A stretch of DNA of 7,034 bases. It comes from DATHGT01 sp035317605 (GTDB taxonomy: Bacteria; Methylomirabilota; Methylomirabilia; Rokubacteriales; CSP1-6). Positions 1 to 6,148 of the stretch are shown in pieces. How positions within the stretch are numbered: the stretch's first letter is position 1; each line of letters begins with the position of its first letter. The stretch is from contig DATHGT010000162.1 in the NCBI GenBank assembly GCA_035317605.1, forward strand, positions 1 to 7,034, written 5' to 3'. Position numbers and translations under genes: made by a program. Under the pieces are notes generated by a model that was given only the letters and a program-made list of their open reading frames with translations, was not told the origin of the DNA and searched no databases.

Positions 1-1
1 G

Positions 2-625
2 ATCTCGCCGCAGTTCACGTCCGACTTTGTGAGCTGGGGTGCCATCGGAGCGCGCACTACTGAGAGCCAGGTGCATCGCGAGCTGGCGTCCGGGCTGTCG
101 ATGCCGGTCGGGTTCAAGAACGGCACGGACGGCGGCGTTCAGATCGCCATCGACGCCGTGCGCGCGGCCGCGCATCCCCACAGCTTCCTCGGCGTCACCG
201 AGCAGGGACTGTGCGCCATCGTGAACACGCGAGGCAACGCCTCTTGCCACGTGATCCTGCGCGGCGGCCAGACCGGTCCGAACTACGACGGGGCCAGCGT
301 GCAGAAGACGCTCAGCGCGTTGCGCGACGCCAAGCTCGCGGCCCGCCTCATGATCGACACCAGCCACGGCAACAGCGAGAAGGACCACCGGCGCCAGCCC
401 CTGGTCGGCCACGAGATCGCCGCTCAGGTCGCCCAGGGTGAGATGGGAATCTTCGGTGTGATGATGGAAAGCTTCCTCGTCGACGGCCGCCAGGACCTTC
501 GCGAGGGCGTCCCCCTCGTCTACGGCCGGAGCATCACCGACGCCTGCATGAGCTGGGAGGCGACGGTGCCCATGCTCGAGGAGCTGGCCGAGGCCGTCCG
601 CTCCCGCCGGAACGCCGCGCGGTAG
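2..625 (+). CDS. aroG: 3-deoxy-7-phosphoheptulonate (DAHP) synthase, class I, 5'-truncated by window edge
   Basis: Cytoplasmic enzyme that condenses phosphoenolpyruvate with erythrose 4-phosphate to give DAHP, the entry step to chorismate and the aromatic amino acids. The C-terminal 207 residues are visible; family members have about 350, so roughly 140 residues, including the loop with the conserved metal-binding cysteine, lie left of the window. Hallmarks of the AroF/G/H family are present in order: GAIGARTTESQVHREL (PEP-site Arg), GFKNGTDG (Lys), ILRGG (Arg), IDTSHGNS (metal-ligand His at 365-367), MMES (metal-ligand Glu) and SITDACMSWE (metal-ligand Asp). The catalytic core is therefore intact as far as seen. 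The reading frame is open from base 2 and the GTG at 29 is internal. The stop is TAG at 623-625. The allosteric N-terminal part is off-window, so which aromatic end product inhibits it cannot be told. The symbol aroG stands for the family; aroF or aroH would be equally possible. Confidence 0.95.
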   Translation: MSPQFTSDFVSWGAIGARTTESQVHRELASGLSMPVGFKNGTDGGVQIAIDAVRAAAHPHSFLGVTEQGLCAIVNTRGNASCHVILRGGQTGPNYDGASVQKTLSALRDAKLAARLMIDTSHGNSEKDHRRQPLVGHEIAAQVAQGEMGIFGVMMESFLVDGRQDLREGVPLVYGRSITDACMSWEATVPMLEELAEAVRSRRNAAR

Positions 626-634
626 TAGCGCGCG

Positions 635-2737
635 CTACGTTCGGGCTGCGGGGGTGAGGGCCGGCGACGGCTCGTCGCCGGCCGGGCGACCGCGGCCGAC
701 CTGGGTGAGGATCCACGCGTAGTCGAAGGCAGCCTCGTGGAGCGCGTCGTAGCGTCCCGACGGCCCGCCGTGTCCGGAGTCCATGTCGATCTTGAACAGC
801 AGCGCGCGATCGTCGGTCTTGACCGTCCGCAGCTTGGCCACGTACTTCGCGGGCTCCCAGTACATGACCTGACTGTCGTTGAGCGACGTGCGGATGAGGA
901 TCGTCGGATACGCCCGAGGGCCCAGGTTGGTGTAGGGGCAGTAGCGCTTCATGGTCTCGTAGAACGCGGGCTCCTTCGGGTTGCCCCATTCCTCGAACTC
1001 GCCGACCGTGAGCGGCAGCGACTCGTCGAGCATGGTGTTGATCACGTCGACGAAGGGCACGCGCAGCTCGGCGGCGTGATAGAGGTCGGGACGCAGGTTC
1101 AGCACGGCCCCGATCAGGAGACCGCCCGCGCTGCCGCCCTCGATCACCAGCCGCTCGGCCGAGGTGTGGCCGCGCGCGATCAGCTCCTCGGTGGCCGCGA
1201 TGAAGTCCGTGAACGTGCGCGGCTTGTGGTGCAGCCGCCCCGCGTCGTGCCAGCGCTTGCCGAGCTCGCCGCCCCCTCTGATGTGCGCGATGGCCACGGT
1301 GACCCCGCGGTCGAGCAAGCTCAGGCGGTTCGACGAGAACGACGCGGGATAGGCGATGCCGTAGGCGCCGTAGCCCACCAGCAGCATCGGGCTGGTGCCG
1401 TCGCGGGGCGTGTCGGCTCGGGCCACCAGCGAGATCGGCACGCGGGTGCCGTCGTCCGCCGTCGCGTACAGGCGCTCCGAGCGATAGTGCGCGGGATCGT
1501 AGCCGCCCAGCACCTCGGTCCGCTTGAGCAGCGTGAGCGTCCGCCGCGCCGTGTCGTAGTCGAACACCGAGGGCGGCGTGATCAGCGACTGGTAGCGGAA
1601 GCGGTAGACGGGGGTGACGAACTCGGCGTTCGGCTCCGGGGCGACGTCGTACGTCGGCTCCGGGAAGGCGACGTGATGGAACCCGCCGGTGGCCGTCTCG
1701 GTCACGCGCAGGCGGATCAGCCCGTCCTCGCGCTCGTGGACGACGTGGTGATGCGCGAAGACGTCGACGTCCTCGAGCATGACGTGCTCGCGGTGCGGGA
1801 TCAGCTCCCGCCAGCTTCGCCGCCCGGGGTCGCTGACCGGCGCGATCACCAGCCGGAAGTTGCGGAGCCCGTCGCCGTTGGTGCGGATGTAGAAGACGTC
1901 GCCCGCGTGGTCGACGTCGTACTCGTGGTCCTTCTCGCGTGGCGCGATCATCGTCCACGTCCCGCTCGGTTCGTCGGCGGGCAGATACCGGACCTCGGCG
2001 CTGGTGAAGCTGCGCGACATGCTGAACAGGAATCGACGACTGCGCGACCGCCAGATTCCCAGCCGGAACAGCTCGTCCGTCTCCTCGTAGAGCAGATCGT
2101 CCGTGGGATCGCCGAGCCGGTGGCGGTACAGACGATAGGGACGCTTGGCGTGATCCTCGAGGACGTAGAAGAGCGTGTCGCCGTCGGCCGACCACGCGAG
2201 CGTGCTGACCTTGTCGATCCGGTCGGCCAGCACCTCGCCGGTGACGAGGTCCTTGACGTAGAGCGTGTAGTCGCGGGCGCCGGTGAAGTCGAGCGAATAG
2301 GCCAGCCGCCGGCCGTCGTCGCTGACCGCGTACGCGCCGAGGGCCAGGAACTCGTGGCCTTCGGCAAGCTGGTTGAGGTCGAGCGTCACGGCCTCGGGGG
2401 CCTCCGGCGTGCCGGCCTTGCGGCAATGGATCGGGTACTGCTTCCCCTTCTCGGTCCGGGTGTAGTAGAGATACCCGTCCCGCCGGAAGGGGACCGTGGA
2501 GTCGTCCTCCTTGATGCGCGCCAGGATCTCCCGGTAGAGGGTCTCCTGGAGCTTGACCGTGGGCTCCATCACCGCGTCGGTATAGGCGTTTTCGGCTCTG
2601 AGATAGGCCGTGACCTCGGGATCGTCCCGCTTCCGCAGCCAGTGGTAATCGTCCTCGCGAATGTCACCGTGGACGACCTCGACCTTCGGGACGCGCTCGG
2701 CGACGGGGGGCTTGGGGAGGGAGGTCTCGATTGGCAC
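635..2737 (-). CDS. ptrB: Oligopeptidase B (protease II), S9A serine peptidase
   Basis: Cytosolic serine peptidase of the prolyl oligopeptidase family, which cuts short peptides after Lys or Arg. With the GTG start at 2737 the protein has 700 residues, close to the roughly 690 of enteric enzymes; the recognisable start is VPKVEVVHGD..RxDDYHWLR, and no in-frame ATG lies near it. A GGAGGG about 10 bases upstream supports this GTG. The N-terminal part (about 70-415) is the beta-propeller that limits substrate size; the rest is the alpha/beta-hydrolase domain. The catalytic triad is Ser536 (EGGSAGG), Asp621 (LNDSQV) and His656 (DSGHGG), with the same spacing as the E. coli triad 532/617/652. Glu580 and Glu582 (GEFEEWGN) match the basic-residue S1 pocket. 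The S2 pair of enteric enzymes (Asp460/Asp462) is replaced by Pro464 and Ser466. A 20-residue Pro/Ala-rich tail follows the hydrolase domain. The reading frame stays open upstream to 3211, but that part belongs to a different gene remnant. Confidence 0.95.
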   Translation of the reverse strand: MPIETSLPKPPVAERVPKVEVVHGDIREDDYHWLRKRDDPEVTAYLRAENAYTDAVMEPTVKLQETLYREILARIKEDDSTVPFRRDGYLYYTRTEKGKQYPIHCRKAGTPEAPEAVTLDLNQLAEGHEFLALGAYAVSDDGRRLAYSLDFTGARDYTLYVKDLVTGEVLADRIDKVSTLAWSADGDTLFYVLEDHAKRPYRLYRHRLGDPTDDLLYEETDELFRLGIWRSRSRRFLFSMSRSFTSAEVRYLPADEPSGTWTMIAPREKDHEYDVDHAGDVFYIRTNGDGLRNFRLVIAPVSDPGRRSWRELIPHREHVMLEDVDVFAHHHVVHEREDGLIRLRVTETATGGFHHVAFPEPTYDVAPEPNAEFVTPVYRFRYQSLITPPSVFDYDTARRTLTLLKRTEVLGGYDPAHYRSERLYATADDGTRVPISLVARADTPRDGTSPMLLVGYGAYGIAYPASFSSNRLSLLDRGVTVAIAHIRGGGELGKRWHDAGRLHHKPRTFTDFIAATEELIARGHTSAERLVIEGGSAGGLLIGAVLNLRPDLYHAAELRVPFVDVINTMLDESLPLTVGEFEEWGNPKEPAFYETMKRYCPYTNLGPRAYPTILIRTSLNDSQVMYWEPAKYVAKLRTVKTDDRALLFKIDMDSGHGGPSGRYDALHEAAFDYAWILTQVGRGRPAGDEPSPALTPAART
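659..683. terminator. perfect hairpin at the convergent gene junction, possible terminator
   Basis: An 11-bp perfect stem (GGCCGGCGACG / CGTCGCCGGCC) with a 3-base loop starts 33 bases after the DAHP synthase stop and lies inside the last codons of the convergent oligopeptidase B gene. A perfect 14-base palindrome at 625-638 spans the gap and the peptidase stop codon. Neither is followed by a T-run on either strand, so this is not a textbook intrinsic terminator. It could slow polymerase or protect 3' ends of the two converging transcripts. Chance pairing within GC-rich coding DNA is possible. Confidence 0.3.
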
Positions 2738-2769
2738 CCGGACAGTATCCCTCCGCCCGGGGAAAACGG

Positions 2770-3211
2770 CTACGTGGGGCAGAGCCGCGCGAAATGGGCG
2801 ATCGCGCGGTGTTCGGACGGCCGAAGCGGTAGTTGAAGTTGCGGTCCGCTCCGTCGTCGAGCGCGGCCACCGCACGTCCTTGACGCCGTGGCGACGCTCC
2901 AGGAGCAATCTCAGAATACGCACGGACGTCGACGTCTCGCCGGTGACGCCGATGGTGGCGCCGTGAAGTGTGTCGAGCGGATGATGACTCCACACGTGGA
3001 CCGATCCGGTCGCGCCCGCGGTGGCGATCCCGAACGGCAGCAGGTCGACGGCGTCGCCGAGGGCGAGCGCGTCGGCCAGCGAGAGCAGGCCCGCGTCCAG
3101 CTCGCCGCGCAGCATCACGGCGCCCAGCGCGCTCGGCATCATGGGCTGGAGCTCGGCGCCCTCGAAGCACGCGAAGAAGGGCTCGGAGTTGAGATAGGGC
3201 AGGGAGCCCAC
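2770..3211 (-). pseudogene. MqnA-like (chorismate dehydratase family) gene remnant, C-terminal half missing
   Basis: MqnA removes water from chorismate to give 3-enolpyruvylbenzoate in the futalosine route to menaquinone. The first 115 residues read as the N-terminal lobe of this periplasmic-binding-protein fold: GSLPYLNSEPF at the start, RGELDAGLLSLADAL, HPLDTLHGATIGVTGETSTSV and LRLLLERRHGVKDVRW. Whole proteins have about 270-290 residues, and the rest is absent. After about 2867 the MqnA-like frame loses its G/C-rich third positions. Codon pattern suggests a slip to a second frame (about 2870-2815, ALDDGADRNFNYRFGRP) and then a third that stops at TAG 2770-2772, only 32 bases before the ptrB start. 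The only in-frame start is the GTG at 3211. An out-of-frame ATG at 3237 would join the same domain if two bases were removed from a GC-repeat, so the start may also be damaged. I favour a decayed or internally deleted gene; an assembly or sequencing error is the main alternative. Confidence 0.7.
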
Positions 3212-3296
3212 GCGCGGACGCGTCGTCGCCGCGTCATCGTACTACGCAGGATCGCCCCGCCCGATGCGTGACGCGTCCCGAATAGGGCGCACCAAT

Positions 3297-3324
3297 TTGT
3301 AGTCCGTTGATTTTCCGATAGCAT
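3297..3324 (+). promoter_or_regulatory. candidate promoter for the phnDEC-tusA operon
   Basis: The 159-base divergent gap (3212-3370) contains its only AT-rich patch here. A loose sigma70-like pair can be drawn: TTGTAG at 3297-3302, a 16-base spacer and TAGCAT at 3319-3324, 46 bases before the phnD start. The small dyad CCGAT-agc-ATCGG (3315-3327) overlaps the -10 box and could be an operator half-site pair. I see no convincing Pho box (direct CTGTCAT-type repeats). The matches to consensus are weak, and the call rests mainly on position and base composition. Confidence 0.3.
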
Positions 3325-3359
3325 CGGGAACGCCGCGACCGGCCGACTCGTCGCCCGGC

Positions 3360-3365
3360 AAGGAG
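3360..3365 (+). promoter_or_regulatory. ribosome binding site of phnD
   Basis: AAGGAG lies 5 bases before the ATG at 3371. It fixes the phnD start at this ATG, which also gives a well-formed signal peptide. Confidence 0.8.
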
Positions 3366-3370
3366 ACCTC

Positions 3371-4234
3371 ATGCGATCGATCTCGCGACTGCTCGCCGTG
3401 TTCCTCCTCGTCTTCGTCGCTGCCGGCGTTGGGCTCGCCCAGGACAAAGGGGCCAAGCTCCGCTTCGGCGTCGGTCCCCTCCAGCCCACGCCGTCGGAGA
3501 CCAAGAAGGCCTACGAGCCGTTCTTCGCCCACGTGGCCAAGCAGCTCGGGCGCGACTTCGATCTCGTAGCCACCACGGACTGGGCCGGCATCTCCGTCGC
3601 GCTCGCCAACGGCCAGGTCGACCTTGCGTGGATGGGGCCGTGGGGCTACATCCTGGCCAACGACGATTCGGGCGTGCGCGCGATCGCGACCGCGAAGTAC
3701 GACGGCAGGCCGATCTATCACGCGATCGTGGTGTGCGGGCCGGGCAAGGTGAAGTCGTGGCCGGAGGGCGCCAAGGGCAAGCGCGTGTCGTTCGCCGACG
3801 TGGGCTCCACCTCGGGCTGGCTCATCCCGACGGCGTGGTTCAAGACCAAGGGCATCAACCCCAAGGAGTATTTCGCGTACTCCGACGGGGCCACCCACGC
3901 GGCCAACGAGATCTCGGTGGCGAGCGGGCAGGTCGACTGCGCCACCGACTTCGACCGCAACCGCAACGCCATGATCGAGGGCGGCCGGCTCGAGCGGAAC
4001 GCGACCGAGGTGGTGTGGACGTCCGACCCATTGCCCAACGACGCCATCGCGGTGCCGAAGACCTTCGATCCCGCCCTGGCCCGACGCATCCAGCAGATGC
4101 TGGTGGAGATCACCGACGCCCAGGCCAAGACCATGCTGCCCAACCACTACACCGGGTTCGTGGCCGCCGGCCACGAGAGCTACAAGATGATCGAGGACGC
4201 GGGCATCCTCGTCGGCCGCATCAAGAAGAAATAG
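3371..4234 (+). CDS. phnD: PhnD-type phosphonate/phosphite/phosphate ABC transporter substrate-binding protein
   Basis: Periplasmic or exported binding protein of the PhnD family (Pfam family of phosphate/phosphite/phosphonate binders), 287 residues. Residues 1-23 form a signal peptide: Arg at 2 and 6, a hydrophobic core LLAVFLLVFVAAGVG, and a signal-peptidase-I-like end (GLA, next residue Gln). There is no lipobox cysteine, so a soluble rather than lipid-anchored protein is expected. Family motifs are the first-strand RFGVGPLQPTPS (31-42), GQVDLAWMGPWGY (81-93), FADVGSTSGWLIP (141-153, with Ser146-Thr147-Ser148 at the position that holds the phosphonate oxygens in E. coli PhnD) and GQVDCATDFDRN (186-197). 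It opens the operon, with phnE 5 bases downstream. The ligand cannot be read from sequence: the family also includes phosphite binders and the arsenite sensor AioX, and no C-P lyase or phosphonatase gene is in view. The TusA/DsrE neighbours make a sulfur- or selenium-related ligand worth considering. Confidence 0.9.
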   Translation: MRSISRLLAVFLLVFVAAGVGLAQDKGAKLRFGVGPLQPTPSETKKAYEPFFAHVAKQLGRDFDLVATTDWAGISVALANGQVDLAWMGPWGYILANDDSGVRAIATAKYDGRPIYHAIVVCGPGKVKSWPEGAKGKRVSFADVGSTSGWLIPTAWFKTKGINPKEYFAYSDGATHAANEISVASGQVDCATDFDRNRNAMIEGGRLERNATEVVWTSDPLPNDAIAVPKTFDPALARRIQQMLVEITDAQAKTMLPNHYTGFVAAGHESYKMIEDAGILVGRIKKK

Positions 4235-4239
4235 CGTCC

Positions 4240-5055
4240 ATGATTCCCGCCGTGGCCGGCGGCCGCGAGTATCCCGAGCCCGTGGTCGGCTGGCTCAGCG
4301 GACGGCGCTGGCGCTTCGTGGCCGTCCTCGTGCTGCTCGCGGCGTTCTATTCCGTGAGCTGGCAGCTGGCCCGCGTCGATCCCGGCAAGCTGATGACCGG
4401 GTTGCCCAAGATGGCGTCGTGGGCGGCCAAGGCGTGGCCGCCCGCCACCGACGAGCTTTCGGTGCTCTTGCAGCGCACCGCGGAGACCGTGGCCATGGCC
4501 GCCATCGGCACCACCGTGGCCGCGCTGCTGGCCCTGCCGCTCTGCGTGCTGGCCGCCCGCAACATCACCCCGAGCCTCGCCCTCTACTATCCGGCGCGCT
4601 GGTTCCTGAACGCCCTGCGCGGCATCGATTCGTTCGTGTTCGCGCTCCTGTTCGTGGCCGCGGTCGGGCTCGGCCCGTTCGCGGGCGTGCTCGGGATCGC
4701 CCTGCACACGTGGGGCAGCACGGCCAAGCTGTGGGCCGAAGCGATCGAGAACATTCCGCCGGGGCCGATCGAGGCCGCGGCGGCGACCGGCGCCTCGCGG
4801 CTGAAGGTGGTGGCGTTCGCGCTGCTGCCCGACGTGGGACCGAGCATGGTGTCGGTCGGGCTCTTCTGGTGGGAGTTCAACGTCCGCGCGTCCACCGTGC
4901 TCGGCGTGGTGGGGGCGGGCGGCATCGGCCAGGAGCTGAAGAACTCGATGGACCTGCTGTTGTTCCCGCGGCTCCTCACCATCATCGCCATCATCCTGGT
5001 CACGGTGACCGTGATCGATCACACGAGCGAATGGCTGCGGCGCCGTCTGGAATGA
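4240..5055 (+). CDS. phnE: PhnE-type ABC transporter permease
   Basis: Inner-membrane channel subunit that works with PhnD and PhnC, 271 residues, a usual length for PhnE. Hydrophobic segments lie at about 25-44, 83-106, 131-156, 202-222 and 244-262. The EAA loop that docks on the ATPase is clear: Glu178-Ala-Ala, Gly184 and Leu196-Pro197 (IEAAAATGASRLKVVAFALLP region). Other PhnE-like stretches are LRGIDSFVFALLFV and STVLGVVGAGGIGQEL. The ATG at 4240 is 5 bases after the phnD stop and has only a purine-rich, weak binding site upstream, which suggests translation is coupled to phnD. Its end overlaps the start of phnC in an ATGA. The reading frame extends upstream through phnD in another phase, but that part is only a shadow of phnD. 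This single permease presumably forms a homodimer; no second permease gene (as in split phnE1/E2 systems) is present. Confidence 0.93.
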   Translation: MIPAVAGGREYPEPVVGWLSGRRWRFVAVLVLLAAFYSVSWQLARVDPGKLMTGLPKMASWAAKAWPPATDELSVLLQRTAETVAMAAIGTTVAALLALPLCVLAARNITPSLALYYPARWFLNALRGIDSFVFALLFVAAVGLGPFAGVLGIALHTWGSTAKLWAEAIENIPPGPIEAAAATGASRLKVVAFALLPDVGPSMVSVGLFWWEFNVRASTVLGVVGAGGIGQELKNSMDLLLFPRLLTIIAIILVTVTVIDHTSEWLRRRLE

Positions 5056-5840
5056 CCGACCTCGGAATGAAGGGCGTGATCGTCCACGCCCGCGGCCTCA
5101 CCAAGCGGTATCCTCCGGATGTGGCCGCGCTCATCGACGTGTCGTTCGACGTCCATCGCGGGGAGATGGTCGCGGTGCTGGGACCGAGCGGCGCCGGCAA
5201 GACCACGCTGTTCCGCTGTCTCACCCGCCTCACCCGACCGGACGCGGGCACGGTGTCGGTGGCCGGCCGCGAGGTGTCGTCCGCGGAGGGACGCGCGCTG
5301 CGGACCGCGCGTCACGACATGGCGCTGATCTTCCAGCAGTTCAACCTGATCCGCCGCCTCACCGCGCTCCAGAACGTGCTGGTGGGCCGGCTGCCCCAGG
5401 TGCCGACGTGGCGGGTGCTCACGCGCTGTTTCGCGCGGGCCGACCGGCAGCTCGCCCTGCGCTGTCTCGACGCGGTGGGACTGCTCGACAAGGCGGACGC
5501 GCGGGCCGACCAGCTCTCCGGCGGACAGCAGCAGCGCGTGGCCATCGCGCGCGCGCTCGCCCAGGACGCCAAGGTGATCCTCGCCGACGAGCCGGTGGCG
5601 AGCCTCGATCCCGAGTCGGCGGCCGGCGTGCTCGGCTGCTTGCGCGCGGTCGCCTCCGCGGGTGTGGCGGTGATCGCGAGCCTTCACCAGGTGCACCTCG
5701 CGGTCGCGTACGCCGACCGCATCCTGGCCCTGCGCGCGGGACGGCTCGTCGAGGACGCGCCGGTGGCGGGCGTCGACGCGCGGGCCATCGAGCAGATCTA
5801 CGAGCGCGACGGGGTCGGCGCGACGGAGTCGCGCGCGTGA
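5052..5840 (+). CDS. phnC: PhnC-type ABC transporter ATP-binding protein
   Basis: Cytoplasmic ATPase that powers the PhnDE importer, 262 residues. All nucleotide-binding motifs are intact: Walker A GPSGAGKTT (44-52), Q-loop Gln95 (IFQQFNLI), ABC signature LSGGQQQR (155-162), Walker B VILADEP with catalytic Glu180 (175-181), D-loop SLD (184-186) and switch His212 (ASLHQV). The segment NVLVGRLPQVPTWRVL (108-123) followed by Phe127 is typical of PhnC rather than of general ABC ATPases. The ATG at 5052 overlaps the phnE stop (ATGA), the usual sign of translational coupling. A second ATG at 5067 would trim five residues (MTDLG) and cannot be excluded, since neither has a good binding site. The stop overlaps the GTG start of the next gene (GTGA at 5837-5840), which puts the TusA-like protein in the same translation unit. 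Confidence 0.95.
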   Translation: MTDLGMKGVIVHARGLTKRYPPDVAALIDVSFDVHRGEMVAVLGPSGAGKTTLFRCLTRLTRPDAGTVSVAGREVSSAEGRALRTARHDMALIFQQFNLIRRLTALQNVLVGRLPQVPTWRVLTRCFARADRQLALRCLDAVGLLDKADARADQLSGGQQQRVAIARALAQDAKVILADEPVASLDPESAAGVLGCLRAVASAGVAVIASLHQVHLAVAYADRILALRAGRLVEDAPVAGVDARAIEQIYERDGVGATESRA

Positions 5841-6079
5841 GCGACCATCCGCACGCGGCGCCGTCCTCCGCCGACGTCGAATGGGACGCGGGCGACCTCG
5901 GCTGCGGCGAGCTGGTGCTCGAGTTGCGTCTGCGTCTCTCGGCGATGCGCCCGGGCCAGGTCTTGCGGCTGACGTCTCGTGATCTCGGCGCGCCGGAGGA
6001 TCTGCCCGCGTGGTGTCGCATGACCGGTCACACGCTGGTCTCGCAGCAGCATCCCGTGTATCTCATCCGTAGACCGTAG
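5837..6079 (+). CDS. TusA-like (SirA/YedF family) small carrier protein with variant Cys-Gly motif
   Basis: An 80-residue protein of the TusA/SirA/YedF fold. TusA proteins are cytoplasmic sulfur carriers that hold a persulfide on the Cys of a Cys-Pro-x-Pro motif. Here that site reads GDLGCGELVLELR, so Cys23 is kept but both prolines are gone. The rest follows the family: a helix 1 region, then MRPGQVLRLTSRD (turn and second strand), EDLPAWCRMTGHTLVS (55-69, with a second cysteine, Cys60) and a final strand VYLIRR. The start is the GTG at 5837, chosen because it overlaps the phnC stop and gives the full domain; a start further upstream would run into the phnC gene. Tight coupling to phnC suggests a role tied to the transporter. 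It may accept sulfur or selenium, or may have become a non-persulfide partner protein. It is clearly similar to the incomplete gene at 6711. Confidence 0.8.
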   Translation: MSDHPHAAPSSADVEWDAGDLGCGELVLELRLRLSAMRPGQVLRLTSRDLGAPEDLPAWCRMTGHTLVSQQHPVYLIRRP

Positions 6080-6090
6080 TGCGAGCCGCA

Positions 6091-6120
6091 GGACGTCGCG
6101 GGGCTGGGGCCCCGCCGTCC
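6091..6120 (+). promoter_or_regulatory. strong intercistronic hairpin between tusA-like and dsrE-like genes
   Basis: GGACG-tc-GCGGGGC, loop TGGG, GCCCCGC-CGTCC: a 12-bp stem broken only by a 2-base bulge, wholly inside the 69-base gap. No T-run follows, so it is not a classical terminator. It could protect the 3' end of the upstream message, mark a processing site, or partly end transcription so that phnDEC-tusA and dsrE are made at different levels. Confidence 0.5.
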
Positions 6121-6134
6121 GAGGCGAACCTACG

Positions 6135-6141
6135 AAAGGAG
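6135..6141 (+). promoter_or_regulatory. strong ribosome binding site of the dsrE-like gene
   Basis: AAAGGAG lies 7 bases before the ATG at 6149, the best Shine-Dalgarno match in the window. It suggests independent, efficient translation of this gene, unlike the coupled genes upstream. Confidence 0.85.
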
Positions 6142-6148
6142 CACTGAC

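Noticed and set aside
737..2836. A 699-codon open frame on the + strand opposite oligopeptidase B, and a 630-codon second frame on the - strand (534-2426)
   Set aside because: Both are low-complexity Arg/Gly/Ala/Val-rich translations that mirror the GC-rich codon pattern of the true peptidase gene, which has clear family motifs.
635..3211. An 858-residue MqnA-oligopeptidase B fusion protein
   Set aside because: The MqnA domain is only half present, the linking stretch does not look coding in that frame, and a GTG start with a Shine-Dalgarno-like site gives a normal-length peptidase. The fusion is more likely an open-frame accident.
3212..3370. Pho box or riboswitch upstream of phnD
   Set aside because: No repeated CTGTCAT-like half-sites and no extended paired structure of a known riboswitch class could be made out by eye.
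3242..4174. A 310-codon open frame on the - strand opposite phnD
   Set aside because: Antisense shadow of phnD with Gly/Val/Arg-rich content and no recognisable domain.
3628..4239. N-terminal extension of PhnE by about 200 residues through phnD
   Set aside because: The extension is an out-of-phase reading of phnD; PhnE homology and a membrane-protein start appear only after the ATG at 4240.
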